From assembly GCF_900091435.1 (NCBI RefSeq), contig NZ_FMCS01000003.1, forward strand, positions 496,001-560,000: a stretch of DNA of 64,000 nt. Direction: 5' to 3'. The position numbers and the translations under genes were made by a program. The number at the start of each line of letters is the position of its first letter. Within the stretch, counting starts at the first letter, position 1. This DNA comes from Micromonospora chaiyaphumensis (lineage in GTDB: Bacteria; Actinomycetota; Actinomycetes; Mycobacteriales; Micromonosporaceae). This document shows, in pieces, positions 25,312 to 35,451 of the stretch. The notes under the pieces are model-generated. The model saw only the letters and a list, made by a program, of their open reading frames with translations. It was not told where the DNA came from and searched no databases.

Positions 25312-26487
25312 TCACATCAGCGGGCTCGGTGGCGCGGAGGCCCCTCCGCGGGCGCGCCGCGCGTCCGCGACGGCGATTCCGGCCAGCACGGCAGTGGCAC
25401 CGGCGCCGGCGACCAGCGGAGGCGCTGTCCAAGCAGCCGGGACCAGCACGCCGACGGCGAGGAGACCGACCAACCGTGAGCGGGAGATCCGACCGAAGAC
25501 CTGCAGTTCGAAGGGTGCCCGCCCAAGCAGGAAGAGTGCCGGACCGCCGAGGATGGCAACGAGCCAAGTCGGCTCCGACCGGCCTGTGGGCTCGATGATG
25601 TACAGCTCGAAGCCGGCGCCAGCGAGGACCACACCGGAGATCATGATCAGATGAGTCAGGGCGGCCGCCAGGGACTGCCGGGTCGGATCCCGGGCGGCGG
25701 TGATAGCCCGGGGCAGGACCAGGCCGGCCCGGTAGAAGTAGATGCGCCACAGCTGCACGATGCCGATGAAGGCCAGCGCGAACCCCACTCCGTGCGCGAG
25801 AGCGAGGTCGCTGTCGGAGAACGCCCGGCCGGACACGAAGACGGCCTCACCCAAGCTGATCAGGAAGATCTGCTGCAATCGTTCGGCCAGGTGCTCGCCC
25901 GCGACCTGTTTGCCCGCCCATCGGCTGAAGCCGACCACGAACCCGGGAAACTCGATGGCCAGCGCGAGTGCCCAAAGCCCACCCCGCAGCAGCGGGTCGT
26001 GCACCAAGGCCCCCGCGATCCACGGCACCGTGCTCCCGCCGAGCGACAGCAACCCCGGCAGTGAGGATCCGCCGGTCCGCACCTGCCTGGCCATGAGGTA
26101 AACCAACAGACGGCTGAGCCGGACCACCACCCAGGCGCCGGCGAAGACCAGAGCCCGCTCCTCGAACCCCTGCGGCACGGCAACCGCCATGACGGTTGCG
26201 CCCGCCATTGAGGAGAACACGATGAACTGACCCGGACGCGAATCCGGATGCACTCGGCTGGTCAACGCGGCAGTGGTCTGCCACATGAACCAAAGTCCCA
26301 GAAACAGCAATAGCGTCCCAGCGAACGCACTAAACCCCAGCCCTCCGGCGTGGAAGTTCTCGAGGAGCCGCAAGCTGATCCGGTTGAGCGCGAAGACGAA
26401 AACCAGGTCGAAGAACAGCTCGAGGATGGTTGCCCGGCGCCAACTGGCTCCGTCGCGTACGAGCCGCTCGCCGCCTGGCTCACCCAT
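25312..26487 (-). CDS. Low temperature requirement A (LtrA) family membrane protein
   Basis: The 391-residue paralogue of the protein at 1539-2717 shares TILELFFDLVFVFALNRIS at the N terminus, LAERLQQIFLISLGEAVFV in the middle, WLVAILGGPALFLLGRAPFE near the end, and about ten transmembrane helices. The two copies are divergent rather than recent duplicates. Function unknown. The ATG at 26487 puts the first helix at about residue 20, as in other family members. Confidence 0.85.
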   Translation of the reverse strand: MGEPGGERLVRDGASWRRATILELFFDLVFVFALNRISLRLLENFHAGGLGFSAFAGTLLLFLGLWFMWQTTAALTSRVHPDSRPGQFIVFSSMAGATVMAVAVPQGFEERALVFAGAWVVVRLSRLLVYLMARQVRTGGSSLPGLLSLGGSTVPWIAGALVHDPLLRGGLWALALAIEFPGFVVGFSRWAGKQVAGEHLAERLQQIFLISLGEAVFVSGRAFSDSDLALAHGVGFALAFIGIVQLWRIYFYRAGLVLPRAITAARDPTRQSLAAALTHLIMISGVVLAGAGFELYIIEPTGRSEPTWLVAILGGPALFLLGRAPFELQVFGRISRSRLVGLLAVGVLVPAAWTAPPLVAGAGATAVLAGIAVADARRARGGASAPPSPLM

Positions 26488-26722
26488 TCGGCATCAGTCG
26501 GGTTCGCCGCTGGAGGCGCCCACGGCGTCCGCCTGCTTCGGCCAACCCACAACTCGGGCCATAAAACACGAGGCGGAGTATCCGCGGCGGGAGGCGACAA
26601 ACCTGCCGTTCCCGATCACCGCCGACACCCTGACGGTGCTGCCCTCTGTCGGCCGAGGAGCATGGCGATCGCTGAGGAGGTGGAGCGAAACACCTGTTTG
26701 GCATCCAGCCGGGGGACGTCGA
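26488..26722. other. Short noncoding interval
   Basis: No gene, repeat or clear hairpin is recognised between the LtrA start and the end of the next minus-strand gene. Confidence 0.4.
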
Positions 26723-27535
26723 TCAGCTCTGCGGTTGTTGGCCTGGCGGTCCTACCAGCCGCGCCGCGACCTGCCGCAGCGGCTGGCTGTTGTTGACGAT
26801 CTTCTTCATCCATTGCCATGCCGTAGGGGCCGGGAATCCGCCCAGACCCCCGCCGCCGGCCGCCGCTGCGCGGTTCTGAGCCAGTTGCTGGGTGGTCTGC
26901 CCGAGCTGTTGACCGACCTGCTGGGTGGTCTGCTGCAGCGTCTGCGACAGCGGCCCCTGCGGCCCGAGCACCTGCTGAGCTGTCTGCCCGACCTGGTTCA
27001 CGGCGGTGTCCACCGTCTTGACCAGCGACTCGATGATCTGAGGGTTGCGCTCGATGGTGCGGAGGGCGCTGTCGAGAATGCCGCGGAGCTCTTCGAGCCG
27101 AACCTCGAGCATCGCCTCGGCCTCAACGCCCTTGATGTCGATCTTCACCGTGCCGAGCTGCGCCTGAACGCCCACGTCGAGCTGGAGCAGGCTACCCAGT
27201 CGGGCTCGCAGTGAGACGGAGGCGTCCAGGTCGTCGACCTCGACGTAGATCTGTTCGACCTTGGCCTGCGGGATCTGGAGGACGACGTCTGGGTCTGACA
27301 TCGTCTTGCTGCTGTGCCCGCCAGCCGGCTGGGGAAGTTCGTGCTCACCACGCTGCGGGGCGGCAGAGCTTTCGCCCGGCCGCTCGGCACGGGTTGGACC
27401 GCCGGCGGGACCGAGGTTCTGGCCACGACCGGACACTCCCGGGCCCTCCTCGGCGTCGCGCTGTCGATCGACCTGCTCGCGCGGTTGCGCCGGCGTCTCG
27501 CGTGCGCCCCTGCCCCGGCTCTCCGGTTCGGCCAT
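26723..27535 (-). CDS. Conserved actinobacterial protein with Gln-rich coiled tail
   Basis: The 270-residue protein has a disordered charged N-terminal third, then a conserved core (DPDVVLQIPQAKVEQIYVEV, LRARLGSLLQLDVG, VKIDIKGVEAEAMLEVRLEE) and a Gln/Thr-rich helical region (residues about 180-235) like a structural or scaffold protein. The core is a recognisable actinobacterial family without known function. ATG 27535 is chosen because GAGGAG lies 6 nt upstream. Confidence 0.65.
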   Translation of the reverse strand: MAEPESRGRGARETPAQPREQVDRQRDAEEGPGVSGRGQNLGPAGGPTRAERPGESSAAPQRGEHELPQPAGGHSSKTMSDPDVVLQIPQAKVEQIYVEVDDLDASVSLRARLGSLLQLDVGVQAQLGTVKIDIKGVEAEAMLEVRLEELRGILDSALRTIERNPQIIESLVKTVDTAVNQVGQTAQQVLGPQGPLSQTLQQTTQQVGQQLGQTTQQLAQNRAAAAGGGGLGGFPAPTAWQWMKKIVNNSQPLRQVAARLVGPPGQQPQS

Positions 27536-27973
27536 TCCGCACTCCTCGGGCCTCGCCTCGCATGCGGACCGGATGGAGCCCAACATCGGTATGTGGCTCC
27601 GACCCTCGGCCCACCCCCTCGGACCGGATCGCGGTCTACCCGTGCGCCGAAGCATCAAACGGCTCAGCGGTACGCGCGCTCGCGACGACCCAACGACAGG
27701 TGAACGGCGCTAGCGGGTCGCTCATGGCTGTGTGCACCCGGGCCTGCCCGTCTATCAGGTGATCCAGAAACTGGGCAGCGGTCGGTGCCTTCGCCTGCGG
27801 TGTGGTTCCGTCGGGCTGCTCGGCACCTTCTTCGTGGCCGCCGCGCCGACCGGGTGGCGAAAGACCCCCGTGCCGACACCGAGAGGGAGCACCATGACAA
27901 CCGTCGGAGGGCTCACGAGAACCGGTTGGTGCCGGTGAACGGCGACGAGCCTGGCTACCCGTGAGGAACACCG
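27536..27973. other. 438-bp interval without a supported gene
   Basis: Several overlapping open frames occur on both strands but none shows a believable start or motif. The 3' end holds the ribosome site GTGAGGAAC for the next gene. A promoter for the divergent genes on either side may lie here. Confidence 0.35.
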
Positions 27974-29077
27974 ATGACCCACAGCGAACAGCACCGCCCG
28001 GAGATCGTCGTCGGGCTTGTGGCGACCCCGCCGGACTACCCGGCCCGGGTGGCCGCGCGGCTCACCACCGAGCTGGCCGGCCGGCTCACCGAGCGCGTGG
28101 ACCCGGACGTACGGTGGACCGTTCGGGAAGGCTGGGGGGAGGTGGCGCCGCGCCGCGACGGTGGCGTTGAGGCGCTGCTCGACGACGTGGCCGAACGGCG
28201 CACCGACGACCGGTGGGACGTCGCAATCTGCCTGACCGACCTGCCGCTGCACACCGACGGGGTGCCGCTGGTCGCGCAGATCTCCGGCCGGCGCCGGGTC
28301 GCGATGGTGTCCCTGCCCGCGCTGGGACTGCAGCAGCTGCGAGCGGCCCGCGCGGCCGTTCCGGATATGGTGAGCCGACTACTCACCGACGCCTCGGACC
28401 AGCGGGTGCCGCGGGCCGGCTGGGCACCGGCCGAGTTGGCACGCCGGGTTAGGGCCATCCATCAGGTGGTCGACAACGCCGGGGAACTGGGGTACGTGGC
28501 CTCGCCGCTGATCGGCCGGGTGCGGCTGTTGGCCGGCATGGTCCGGGCCAACCGACCGGGCCGGGCTCTGCTGGGCCTGTCCAAGCTGCTGGTCGGCGCC
28601 TTTGGCACTGCCGCATTCGCGCTCACCACGGACACCATCTGGCAGATGGGCGATGCGCTCGGCGGACTCCGGCTCGCCGTGATCATGGTACTCGGGCTGA
28701 CCGCGTTGGTGGCCTGGCTGATCGTCGCCCACGGCCTGTGGGAGACACCAGGCCGCGAGACACCGCCTGAGATGGCCCGGCTGTTCAACCTGGGTACGAT
28801 CCTCACCCTCACTCTGGCCACGGCGGTGTCCTACCTGGTCCTTTTCGCTGGAACAGTGCTCGTCGAGGCGCTGCTGATCGACACATCGGTGCTGGAGCAG
28901 ACCTTGCAGCGGCCGGTCGATTTCACCGACTACCTGACCCTCGCCTGGATCACCAGTTCGCTGGCCACCGTGGGTGGCGCGATCGGCTCGGGGCTGGAGA
29001 ACGAGGAAACGGTGCGAGCCGCCGCTTACGGCTACCATCCCGAGCCCGGCGGCTGGCGGGATGAGAGGGACGGGTAG
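27974..29077 (+). CDS. Membrane protein of unknown function, 367 aa
   Basis: A soluble N-terminal half (about 1-190) begins EIVVGLVATPPDYPARVAAR and includes DVAICLTDLPLHTDG, which looks like an alpha/beta domain. The C-terminal half has four hydrophobic helices (from LLVGAFGTAAFALTTDTIW to DYLTLAWITSSLATVGGAIG). The architecture recurs in actinobacteria but I know no assigned function. ATG 27974 is preceded by GTGAGGA. Confidence 0.7.
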   Translation: MTHSEQHRPEIVVGLVATPPDYPARVAARLTTELAGRLTERVDPDVRWTVREGWGEVAPRRDGGVEALLDDVAERRTDDRWDVAICLTDLPLHTDGVPLVAQISGRRRVAMVSLPALGLQQLRAARAAVPDMVSRLLTDASDQRVPRAGWAPAELARRVRAIHQVVDNAGELGYVASPLIGRVRLLAGMVRANRPGRALLGLSKLLVGAFGTAAFALTTDTIWQMGDALGGLRLAVIMVLGLTALVAWLIVAHGLWETPGRETPPEMARLFNLGTILTLTLATAVSYLVLFAGTVLVEALLIDTSVLEQTLQRPVDFTDYLTLAWITSSLATVGGAIGSGLENEETVRAAAYGYHPEPGGWRDERDG

Positions 29078-29315
29078 AGCCCGACCATGGGCGGGGTGTG
29101 AGCGGACGCGTGTCCGAGTTACGACCGAACCGCGGGGCACCGCGCACGGATCGGTTCGTTCGGGGTAGCCAGGCCTGAAGTGCAGTCTCCGTCAGCGGTC
29201 GATTTGGCGGGGGTTCAGGGGATCTGCGGCGGGTATGCCGGCCCGACTAGTTCGCCGCCCCGGTTCGCCATGACCGGGATGCTCGGCGAGGCGCGATGGG
29301 ATACGGAGGCTACCC

Positions 29316-30314
29316 GTGACTCAACTGGCGGTCCGAGAGGCAGCGAGTGTCAGGCAGGAGGAGGTGCAGCGGCGGGGGCGCGGGCTCGGCTGGATGAGTC
29401 TCGGTCTGGGCGTAGCACAGCTGGCGGCGCCGGACACGGTGCGCCGGATCAGCGGCGTAGACGACTCCCCGACGTCTCGGGCGGTGGTGCCGCTCGTCGG
29501 GGTGCGGGAGCTGGTACACGCGGCCGGGCTCCTAACCAGCCGGCGGAAGGGCATCTGGGTGTGGACCCGTGTCGTGGGCGACGCGATGGACCTGACCTCG
29601 CTCGGAATGGCCCTCGCTCACCGGGGCGGGCCCCGCCGGCGGCGGCTCGTCGGTGTCACCGGCGCCGTCCTCGGGATCACCGTGCTGGACCTACTGACCG
29701 CCGTGCAAGCCACTCGGGCGAAGCAGATCGGCTCCGGGCCGGCGGTACGGGGCGCACGCAGAGGAGGAGCCATGGAGCTGACAGCCACGACAACCGTTCG
29801 CAAACCCGCATCGGAGGTCTACGCGTTCTGGCGCGATCTGGGCAACCTTCCCACGTTCATGGCTCATCTTCAGGAGGTCCGCGCCACCGGCGGCCGTACG
29901 AGCCACTGGTCCGCCAGCGCCCCGTTCGGCACGAACGTCGAGTGGGACGCCGAGATCATCGACGAGGCGGCCGGCGAGAAGATCGCGTGGCGGTCGACCG
30001 GGAACGCCGACGTGCCGAACGCCGGTACGGTTCGGTTCGTGCCCGCCCCGGACGGTGTGAGCACCGAGGTACAGGTCCTGCTGACCTACGACATCCCGGG
30101 TGGCCCCGTCGGCAAGGCGGTCGCCAAGTACTTCGGGGAGGAACCGCACCAGCAGCTCGACGACGATCTGCGCCGGCTCAAGCAGGTGCTGGAGACCGGC
30201 GAGGTGGTCCGGTCCGACGGCGCCCCGTGGGGCAAGCGGGCCCGCAAGGAGTTCCCGCAGCGTCCGGCGCAACCGCTGTCGGCTTCCGACCTCGCGAAGG
30301 GAGCGGACGCGTGA
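29316..30314 (+). CDS. Membrane domain fused to SRPBCC (cyclase/dehydrase) domain
   Basis: Residues 20-130 form a membrane region ([39 protein letters not shown]). Residues 152-295 form an SRPBCC domain ([20 protein letters not shown], then TFMAHLQEV and [12 protein letters not shown]), the fold used by polyketide cyclases and lipid-binding proteins. An internal ATG at 29771 with GAGGAGCC upstream could yield the SRPBCC domain alone. GTG 29316 is the long start. A GTGA overlap couples it to the dehydrogenase. Confidence 0.75.
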   Translation: MTQLAVREAASVRQEEVQRRGRGLGWMSLGLGVAQLAAPDTVRRISGVDDSPTSRAVVPLVGVRELVHAAGLLTSRRKGIWVWTRVVGDAMDLTSLGMALAHRGGPRRRRLVGVTGAVLGITVLDLLTAVQATRAKQIGSGPAVRGARRGGAMELTATTTVRKPASEVYAFWRDLGNLPTFMAHLQEVRATGGRTSHWSASAPFGTNVEWDAEIIDEAAGEKIAWRSTGNADVPNAGTVRFVPAPDGVSTEVQVLLTYDIPGGPVGKAVAKYFGEEPHQQLDDDLRRLKQVLETGEVVRSDGAPWGKRARKEFPQRPAQPLSASDLAKGADA

Positions 30315-31486
30315 GAGCGAACACCTGGGCGGGCCGCAACAAGGTCAAGGTCCGTGACGTGCCGGACCCGAAGATCCTGAACAAGCGCGATGCCATCGTA
30401 CGGATCACGTCCACCGCGATCTGCGGCTCGGACCTGCACCTGATCGATGGGTATGTGCCCACGATGCAGGACGGCGACGTCATCGGCCACGAGTTCATGG
30501 GCGAGGTGATCGAGGTCGGCGCAGGAGTGCCCGCCGACAAGCTACGGGTCGGCGACCGGGTCGTCGTGCCGTTCCCGATCGCCTGCGGCGCGTGCGGTGC
30601 CTGCGCCGCCGAGCTGTACTCCTGCTGCGAGAACTCCAACCCCAACGCCGGGATCGCGGAGAAGATGTTCGGTCATCCGGTCGCCGGGATCTTCGGCTAT
30701 TCACACCTGACGGGCGGCTTCGCGGGCGGTCAGGCGCAGTACGCGCGAGTGCCGTTCGCCGACGTCGGTCCATTGAAGATCGAGTCCGATTTGACCGACG
30801 AGCAGGTGCTGTTCCTCTCCGACATCCTGCCCACCGGCTACATGGGTGCCGACCTGTGTGACATCCAGCCCACCGACGTGGTCGCGGTGTGGGGCGCCGG
30901 CCCGGTCGGCCAGTTCGCCATGGACAGCGCCCGGGTGCTCGGCGCCGCGAAGGTCATCGCCATCGACAAGGAGCCGTACCGGCTGCAGATGGCGGAACGC
31001 GCGGGCTACACGACGATCAATTTTGAGGAGGTGGACGTGCGGTCCCGGCTGCTGGAACTGACCGGTGGGCGGGGACCGGACAAGTGCATCGACGCGGTCG
31101 GCCAGGAGGCCACCCACGGCAGCGCACACGTCCACGCCTACGACCGGGCCAAGCAGGCGGTCCGCTTGGAGACCGAGCGCCCGCACGCACTGCGGCAGGC
31201 GATCCTGTCGTGCCGCAGCGGTGGCATCGTCTCGGTGATCGGCGTGTACGGCGGTTTCCTGGACAAGTTCCCCTCCGGCGCGTGGATGAACCGAGCGCTG
31301 ACCCTGCGTACCGGCCAATGCCACGTACAGCGCTACATGAAGCCGCTGCTGCAGCGAATCGAACGCGGCGAGATCGATCCGACCCGGGTCATCACCCACA
31401 CCCTGCCGCTCGACGAGGCAGAACGCGGATTCGACATCTTCAAGAACAAACAGGACCACTGCGAGAAGGTCGTCCTCAAGCCCTGA
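30311..31486 (+). CDS. Zinc-dependent alcohol dehydrogenase (formaldehyde dehydrogenase-like)
   Basis: This 391-residue paralogue of the enzyme at 22493-23665 has catalytic Cys38 (ICGSDLH), His60-Glu61 (GHEF), structural Cys92, 95, 98 and 105/106, and the NAD motif [11 protein letters not shown]. The GxVx(V/I)IGVYGGF and final [12 protein letters not shown] segments match glutathione-independent formaldehyde or aldehyde dehydrogenases. GTG 30311 overlaps the SRPBCC stop by 4 bp. A strong hairpin follows at 31494. Confidence 0.88.
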   Translation: MRANTWAGRNKVKVRDVPDPKILNKRDAIVRITSTAICGSDLHLIDGYVPTMQDGDVIGHEFMGEVIEVGAGVPADKLRVGDRVVVPFPIACGACGACAAELYSCCENSNPNAGIAEKMFGHPVAGIFGYSHLTGGFAGGQAQYARVPFADVGPLKIESDLTDEQVLFLSDILPTGYMGADLCDIQPTDVVAVWGAGPVGQFAMDSARVLGAAKVIAIDKEPYRLQMAERAGYTTINFEEVDVRSRLLELTGGRGPDKCIDAVGQEATHGSAHVHAYDRAKQAVRLETERPHALRQAILSCRSGGIVSVIGVYGGFLDKFPSGAWMNRALTLRTGQCHVQRYMKPLLQRIERGEIDPTRVITHTLPLDEAERGFDIFKNKQDHCEKVVLKP

Positions 31487-31493
31487 CGACCAC

Positions 31494-31534
31494 CCGCATC
31501 CGGCGACCACGGCGTGCACGGTCGCCGGATGCGG
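31494..31534 (+). terminator. Terminator hairpin after dehydrogenase gene
   Basis: Perfect 15-bp stem (31494-31508 with 31520-31534) and 11-nt loop, starting 7 bp after the stop codon. No T-run. Confidence 0.75.
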
Positions 31535-31626
31535 TGTCTATCGGGAGGCGCCGGTCGTACTGATTCGCATCACGGGCGACGGGTGCCTGGCTGTTTGCCG
31601 CGGACGACCCTGGGTAGGCGCGGTCG

Positions 31627-32310
31627 GTGAGCGGGCCAGAAACCGACCTCGGCACCCGGTCGGACACCAGCCGTGCCGTGGCGTTCAGCGACGCCATCTT
31701 CGCCATCATCATCACGCTGCTGGTCCTGGACCTCCGGGTGCCGGATGTCCCGCCCGGCCGCCTGCTGTCCGGACTGCTCAGCCAGTGGCCGGCATACGTG
31801 GCGTATCTCGCGTCCTACTCGTACGTGGCCGTCGTCTGGCTCAACCACAAGGCGGCATTCAACCGCATCCAGCAGACCGATCGCGGCCTGCACTGGATGA
31901 ACCTGTTGGTGCTGTTCACCACGGCGCTGTTGCCGTTTCCGACCATCGTCGTGTCGCACGCCCTGCAGGAGCACGACAACGCCGACCAGCGCGTGGCCAT
32001 CGCCTTCTACGCGCTGATCGGCGCGTCGCTGTGCGCGGCGTGGCTGGCGTTCTACCACTACCTGGCCCGGCACCCCGACCTGCTGAAGGAGCAGGCCAGG
32101 GATCAGTTCTTCCACGTCGAGCGGTTGCGGGCCCTCGCCGGGGTCGTTCTGTACGTCCTGGCGGGGGTGCTCGGCTACCTGGTGACGCCCCTGGTCGGCC
32201 TCGTCATCTTCCTCCTCCTGCCCGCCTTCTACGCCGTCACCAGCGCCGGCCTGTACCAGTTTCGGGTGACCCGCAGGATCACCCATCGCCCTCGACCACC
32301 CCGCGGCTGA
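31627..32310 (+). CDS. TMEM175/DUF1211-family potassium channel-like protein
   Basis: This 227-residue protein has six hydrophobic helices and the family signature at helix 1, RAVAFSDAIFAIIITLLVLD, where the FSD motif with the preceding Arg is diagnostic. Later conserved parts are VWLNHKAAFNRI and LLPFPTIVV. Bacterial TMEM175 homologues form K+-permeable channels as tetramers; activity here is inferred. GTG 31627 is the first start with homology. It is followed by a DUF2267 gene. Confidence 0.8.
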   Translation: MSGPETDLGTRSDTSRAVAFSDAIFAIIITLLVLDLRVPDVPPGRLLSGLLSQWPAYVAYLASYSYVAVVWLNHKAAFNRIQQTDRGLHWMNLLVLFTTALLPFPTIVVSHALQEHDNADQRVAIAFYALIGASLCAAWLAFYHYLARHPDLLKEQARDQFFHVERLRALAGVVLYVLAGVLGYLVTPLVGLVIFLLLPAFYAVTSAGLYQFRVTRRITHRPRPPRG

Positions 32311-32384
32311 GGGAGGGCAAACCGCCGTTTCACCCCTGGCGGGCGCGGGTACCCGCCGCAATCCGGTTCGAGAGGGGATCCGAG

Positions 32385-32792
32385 GTGGACTACACCGAGT
32401 TCATCCAGTCCGTGGCAGCGAGACCGAAGGTTCCGCCGGCGCAGGCGGAACCGATCACCCGCGCCGCGCTCGAGACGTTGGCAGAACGGATCACTGGTGG
32501 CCAGGCGAGGGACCTGGCCTCCCAGCTCCCTGAGGAGCTACGAGGCCTGGTGCATAGGCCCACCGAAGATCCGGAACGGTTCGGGCTCGCCGAATTCCTC
32601 GAACGGGTGCAGTCACGGGCCGGGGTGGATCGCCAAGTGGCCACCGACGGAGCACAGGCCGTGCTGGATACCCTTCGTGAGTCGGTCAGCGCGAAGGAGT
32701 ACGGGGACCTTGTCGACCAGTTGCCGCAGGAGTTCTGGCAGTTGACCGGGCCGGGGACGGGACAGCTCGAGCCCCGCCGGGTCGGCACCTAG
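32385..32792 (+). CDS. DUF2267 family protein
   Basis: The 135-residue all-helical protein has two similar halves: LETLAERITGGQARDLASQL with P.ELRGLVH, and VLDTLRESVSAKEYGDLVDQ with LPQEFWQL. This repeat is the signature of DUF2267, a soluble family of unknown function common near stress genes. GTG 32385 has AGAGGGG upstream, which decides this start within a much longer open frame. Confidence 0.8.
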   Translation: MDYTEFIQSVAARPKVPPAQAEPITRAALETLAERITGGQARDLASQLPEELRGLVHRPTEDPERFGLAEFLERVQSRAGVDRQVATDGAQAVLDTLRESVSAKEYGDLVDQLPQEFWQLTGPGTGQLEPRRVGT

Positions 32793-33028
32793 ATCGGGCG
32801 CGCGGACCTGCCAAAAAGCTCCGGCGGTAACGGCAGAGGCGCCGCTACCGCACCGAGGTGCGGGTCAGTACTCCGCCGGTACATGCAGGTGGCGTCCGTC
32901 GGCCCGCAGGCTGACCGACCGACGCCAATGACCGTCACCGTTGGCCCGGCGCCCACCACCCTCCACCGTCGGGCGGAAGGCGCCGCTGGACCTACGAAGC
33001 GCCGTCCGCCCGAAACGGTGGGTGACGG

Positions 33029-33871
33029 CTACAGCATCTCCAACGGTTGCGGTCCGGCCGGCGGCGGGAACGCCGTGTCGAGTGCCGCCACGTCCTCTTC
33101 AGTCAGATACAGGTCGTGTGCTTCCGCGTTCTCCCGGGTGTGTTCGGGATTGGCCGATCGGGGGATGGCCGCGATCCTCTCCTGCCCCAGTAGCCAGGCC
33201 AGCGCAACCTGGGCGGGCGTGGCTCCGTGCCGGGCGGCGACCTCCGAGATCTGGGGGTGGCCGAGCAGTCGGCCCTGCTCGATCGGCGAGTACGCCATCA
33301 CCGGGATTCGGTGCTCGCGTAGCCACGGCAGCAGGTCGTACTCGGGACCGCGGCGGGTGAGGTTGTACAGGATCTGGTTGGTCGCGCAGGAGTTCCCGCC
33401 CGCCTCGAGTAGGTCCGTCATGTCGGAGAGGTCGAAGTTGCTCACGCCCCACTGCCCGATGTCACCGGCGTCAACGAGTTCGGCGAACGCCTCGATCGTC
33501 TCCGCGAGTGGATGCGAACCGCGCCAGTGCAGGAGGTAGAGGTCGATGTGGTCGACGCCGAGCCGTTGCAAGCTGCGGCGGCAGGCCTGCACGGTTCCCC
33601 GTCGGCTCGCGTTGGACGGCACCACCTTGTCGACCAGAAAGACGTCGGAGCGCCGTCCGGTGATCGCCTCGCCGACGAGTTCCTCGGAGGCGCCGTCACC
33701 GTACATCTCCGCAGTGTCGATCATGGTCATGCCCAGGTCCAGCCCGGCGCGTAGGGCGGCTATCTCGTCCCGCCGCCTTCCGGGGCGCTCGCCCAGGTAC
33801 CACGTTCCCTGGCCGAGCACGGGCATGGTCTGGCCGGACGGTAGCTCGATGGCGGCAGCAGCAAGAGTCAT
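33029..33871 (-). CDS. Aldo/keto reductase
   Basis: The 280-residue NADPH-dependent reductase has the catalytic tetrad Asp52, Tyr57 (IDTAEMYGDG), Lys82 (VDKV) and His115 (LLHWRG), plus the cofactor-binding GVSNFD, YSPIEQGRL and IPRSANPEHTREN motifs. It reduces aldehydes or ketones; substrate unknown. A separate C-terminal AKR remnant lies at 40495-40606. The ATG at 33871 is well placed at the start of homology. Confidence 0.88.
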   Translation of the reverse strand: MTLAAAAIELPSGQTMPVLGQGTWYLGERPGRRRDEIAALRAGLDLGMTMIDTAEMYGDGASEELVGEAITGRRSDVFLVDKVVPSNASRRGTVQACRRSLQRLGVDHIDLYLLHWRGSHPLAETIEAFAELVDAGDIGQWGVSNFDLSDMTDLLEAGGNSCATNQILYNLTRRGPEYDLLPWLREHRIPVMAYSPIEQGRLLGHPQISEVAARHGATPAQVALAWLLGQERIAAIPRSANPEHTRENAEAHDLYLTEEDVAALDTAFPPPAGPQPLEML

Positions 33872-34114
33872 GGCGGCCCTTTCCGGAGCCTCAGTACCAA
33901 TGGGTTGGGTGCGTTACCCGCTGCGGCAGGCAGCACGCGCTCGTAACGCGACCTTTCTCCGCGCAGGCCCTGTCTGAGCGGCGGGCATATGGGTGGGATT
34001 GTCCCTCTCCGAGCGGCGCTCACCGGCCTGTTTCCCGGTGCCCGCACCGGGAAGGCGACCGCGAGCGAACGATGCGCCGCCGACGGGGCGGCGCCGCGAA
34101 GGGAAGGCCCAAAA

Positions 34115-34696
34115 ATGGCGCAAAGCCAGCAACCACTGACCGGCAAGCGAGTCGCTTGTCTCGCCGCCGACGGGGTGGAGGACGTGGAGTACACCCAGTC
34201 CCGGGCCGCCGCGGAGCAGGCGGGGGCCGAAGTCCACCTGATCTCCTTGAATTCCGGCGAGATCCAGTCAATGAACCAGGACATCAACCCGGCCAACCGC
34301 TACCGGGTGGACCGGACCGTCAACGAGGCCAACGCGGCCGACTACGACGCCCTGCTGCTGCCGGGCGGGACGGTCAACCCCGATCGGCTCCGGATGAACC
34401 CGCAGGCGATGGACTTCGTCCGGGGGTTCTTCCAGCAACAGAAGCCGGTGGCAGCGATTTGCCACGGCCCCTGGTCATTGGTCGAAACCGGGATGGTCAA
34501 CGGCCGGACCGTCACTTCGTTCCCCAGCCTGCGCACCGACATCCGTAACGCGGGCGGGAACTGGGTCGACCAACAGGTGCAGGTCGACAACGGACTGGTC
34601 ACCAGCCGCAGCCCCAGCGACCTTCCGGCCTTCTGCGCCAAGATGGTCGAAGAGTTCGCCGAGGGCAAACACGTCCGACAGATGGCGACAGCCTGA
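34115..34696 (+). CDS. DJ-1/PfpI family protein (type 1 glutamine amidotransferase-like)
   Basis: The 193-residue protein has the nucleophile elbow AAICHGPW with Cys116-His117, and Glu22 (ADGVEDVEY) that supports the thiol, as in PfpI-type proteases and glyoxalase/deglycase proteins. Typical size and order of motifs. It may protect against protein glycation or general stress (family inference). ATG 34115 is preceded by GAAGGGAAG, and upstream in-frame ATG 33989 lacks homology. Confidence 0.85.
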   Translation: MAQSQQPLTGKRVACLAADGVEDVEYTQSRAAAEQAGAEVHLISLNSGEIQSMNQDINPANRYRVDRTVNEANAADYDALLLPGGTVNPDRLRMNPQAMDFVRGFFQQQKPVAAICHGPWSLVETGMVNGRTVTSFPSLRTDIRNAGGNWVDQQVQVDNGLVTSRSPSDLPAFCAKMVEEFAEGKHVRQMATA

Positions 34697-35451
34697 CCCG
34701 GGTGGGGGCTCCAGGCCGGGAGGATCAGCCCGCCCTGGAGCCACAAGCCGGCCGGCATCCCGCAATCGAGCGACTCACTCAGTGGCCGGCCGGGCAGGGC
34801 GACCGGTGCACTGGCTCGCCCGATTCAGCCCCGAGAAGGCGCCGGAGTTGGCAATCGAGGTATGTCGGGCGGCCGGGTTGCCCCTGGTGCTGGCCGGCAA
34901 GTGCGTGGAGCCGTTCGAGCAGGAGCACTTCGGTGCGGTGGGACGCCGCCAGCGCCAAGGCATTGATCGACCGGAACGCCAGCAGACGCCCGAGGCCCCG
35001 CTTGCCCCCGTTCTATCCCCACCGGCGGCAAGGCCTTACCGACGGCGTCAACCAGACGGCCGACCTGCACCTCGGCCGCGGTGGTGGCCCTCTGCCTGGT
35101 GACGGCGTGCGCTCCGTCAACGGTTCGACCAGTTGGCGGAGCGACCCCTGGCAGGCGCCATGGTCCCGCGGCTGTCGGCCGCACGGCTGACCCGTACACC
35201 GTCAGCGATGGCGGCGGCCACCTCAGCCACGACGCGGGTCCTGACGACCTGTGGGTGGAGACGAACCGGAGGTCCCAGACGATCGGACGCAGCCCGGCCG
35301 TGCCGAAAAAGTGACCGGCGGGCAGCGAGAGACGCCCGGGCAGAGCACCAGCTCGACGGTGCGAGACGGCATGGGTGACCCTGGTGGTGCTTCCTTCCGC
35401 CCACTGATAGGTCCGCGGCGCCCGTGCCGCCGCGAGTTTGGGGTTCCGGCA
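34697..35451. other. 755-bp interval of degraded genes
   Basis: At 34777-34940 on the plus strand a short GT4-type glycosyltransferase piece is visible (WLARFSPEKAPELAIEVCRA, then AGLPLVLAGKC). At 35081-35314 a frame begins VVALCLVTACAPS, a lipobox-like signal, and then loses character. No intact gene is supported. Confidence 0.4.
34777..34940 (+). pseudogene. Glycosyltransferase (GT4-like) fragment
   Basis: About 50 residues containing the R-x-S-PEKAP-x-LAIE motif that begins the donor-binding domain of GT4 enzymes and the following LPLVLAGKC strand. The acceptor domain and the E-x7-E region are absent. Confidence 0.55.

Noticed and set aside
35081..35314. Short lipoprotein-like frame starting VVALCLVTACAPS
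   Set aside because: The segment before the Cys is too short for a lipoprotein signal, no ribosome site is present, and the rest lacks structure.
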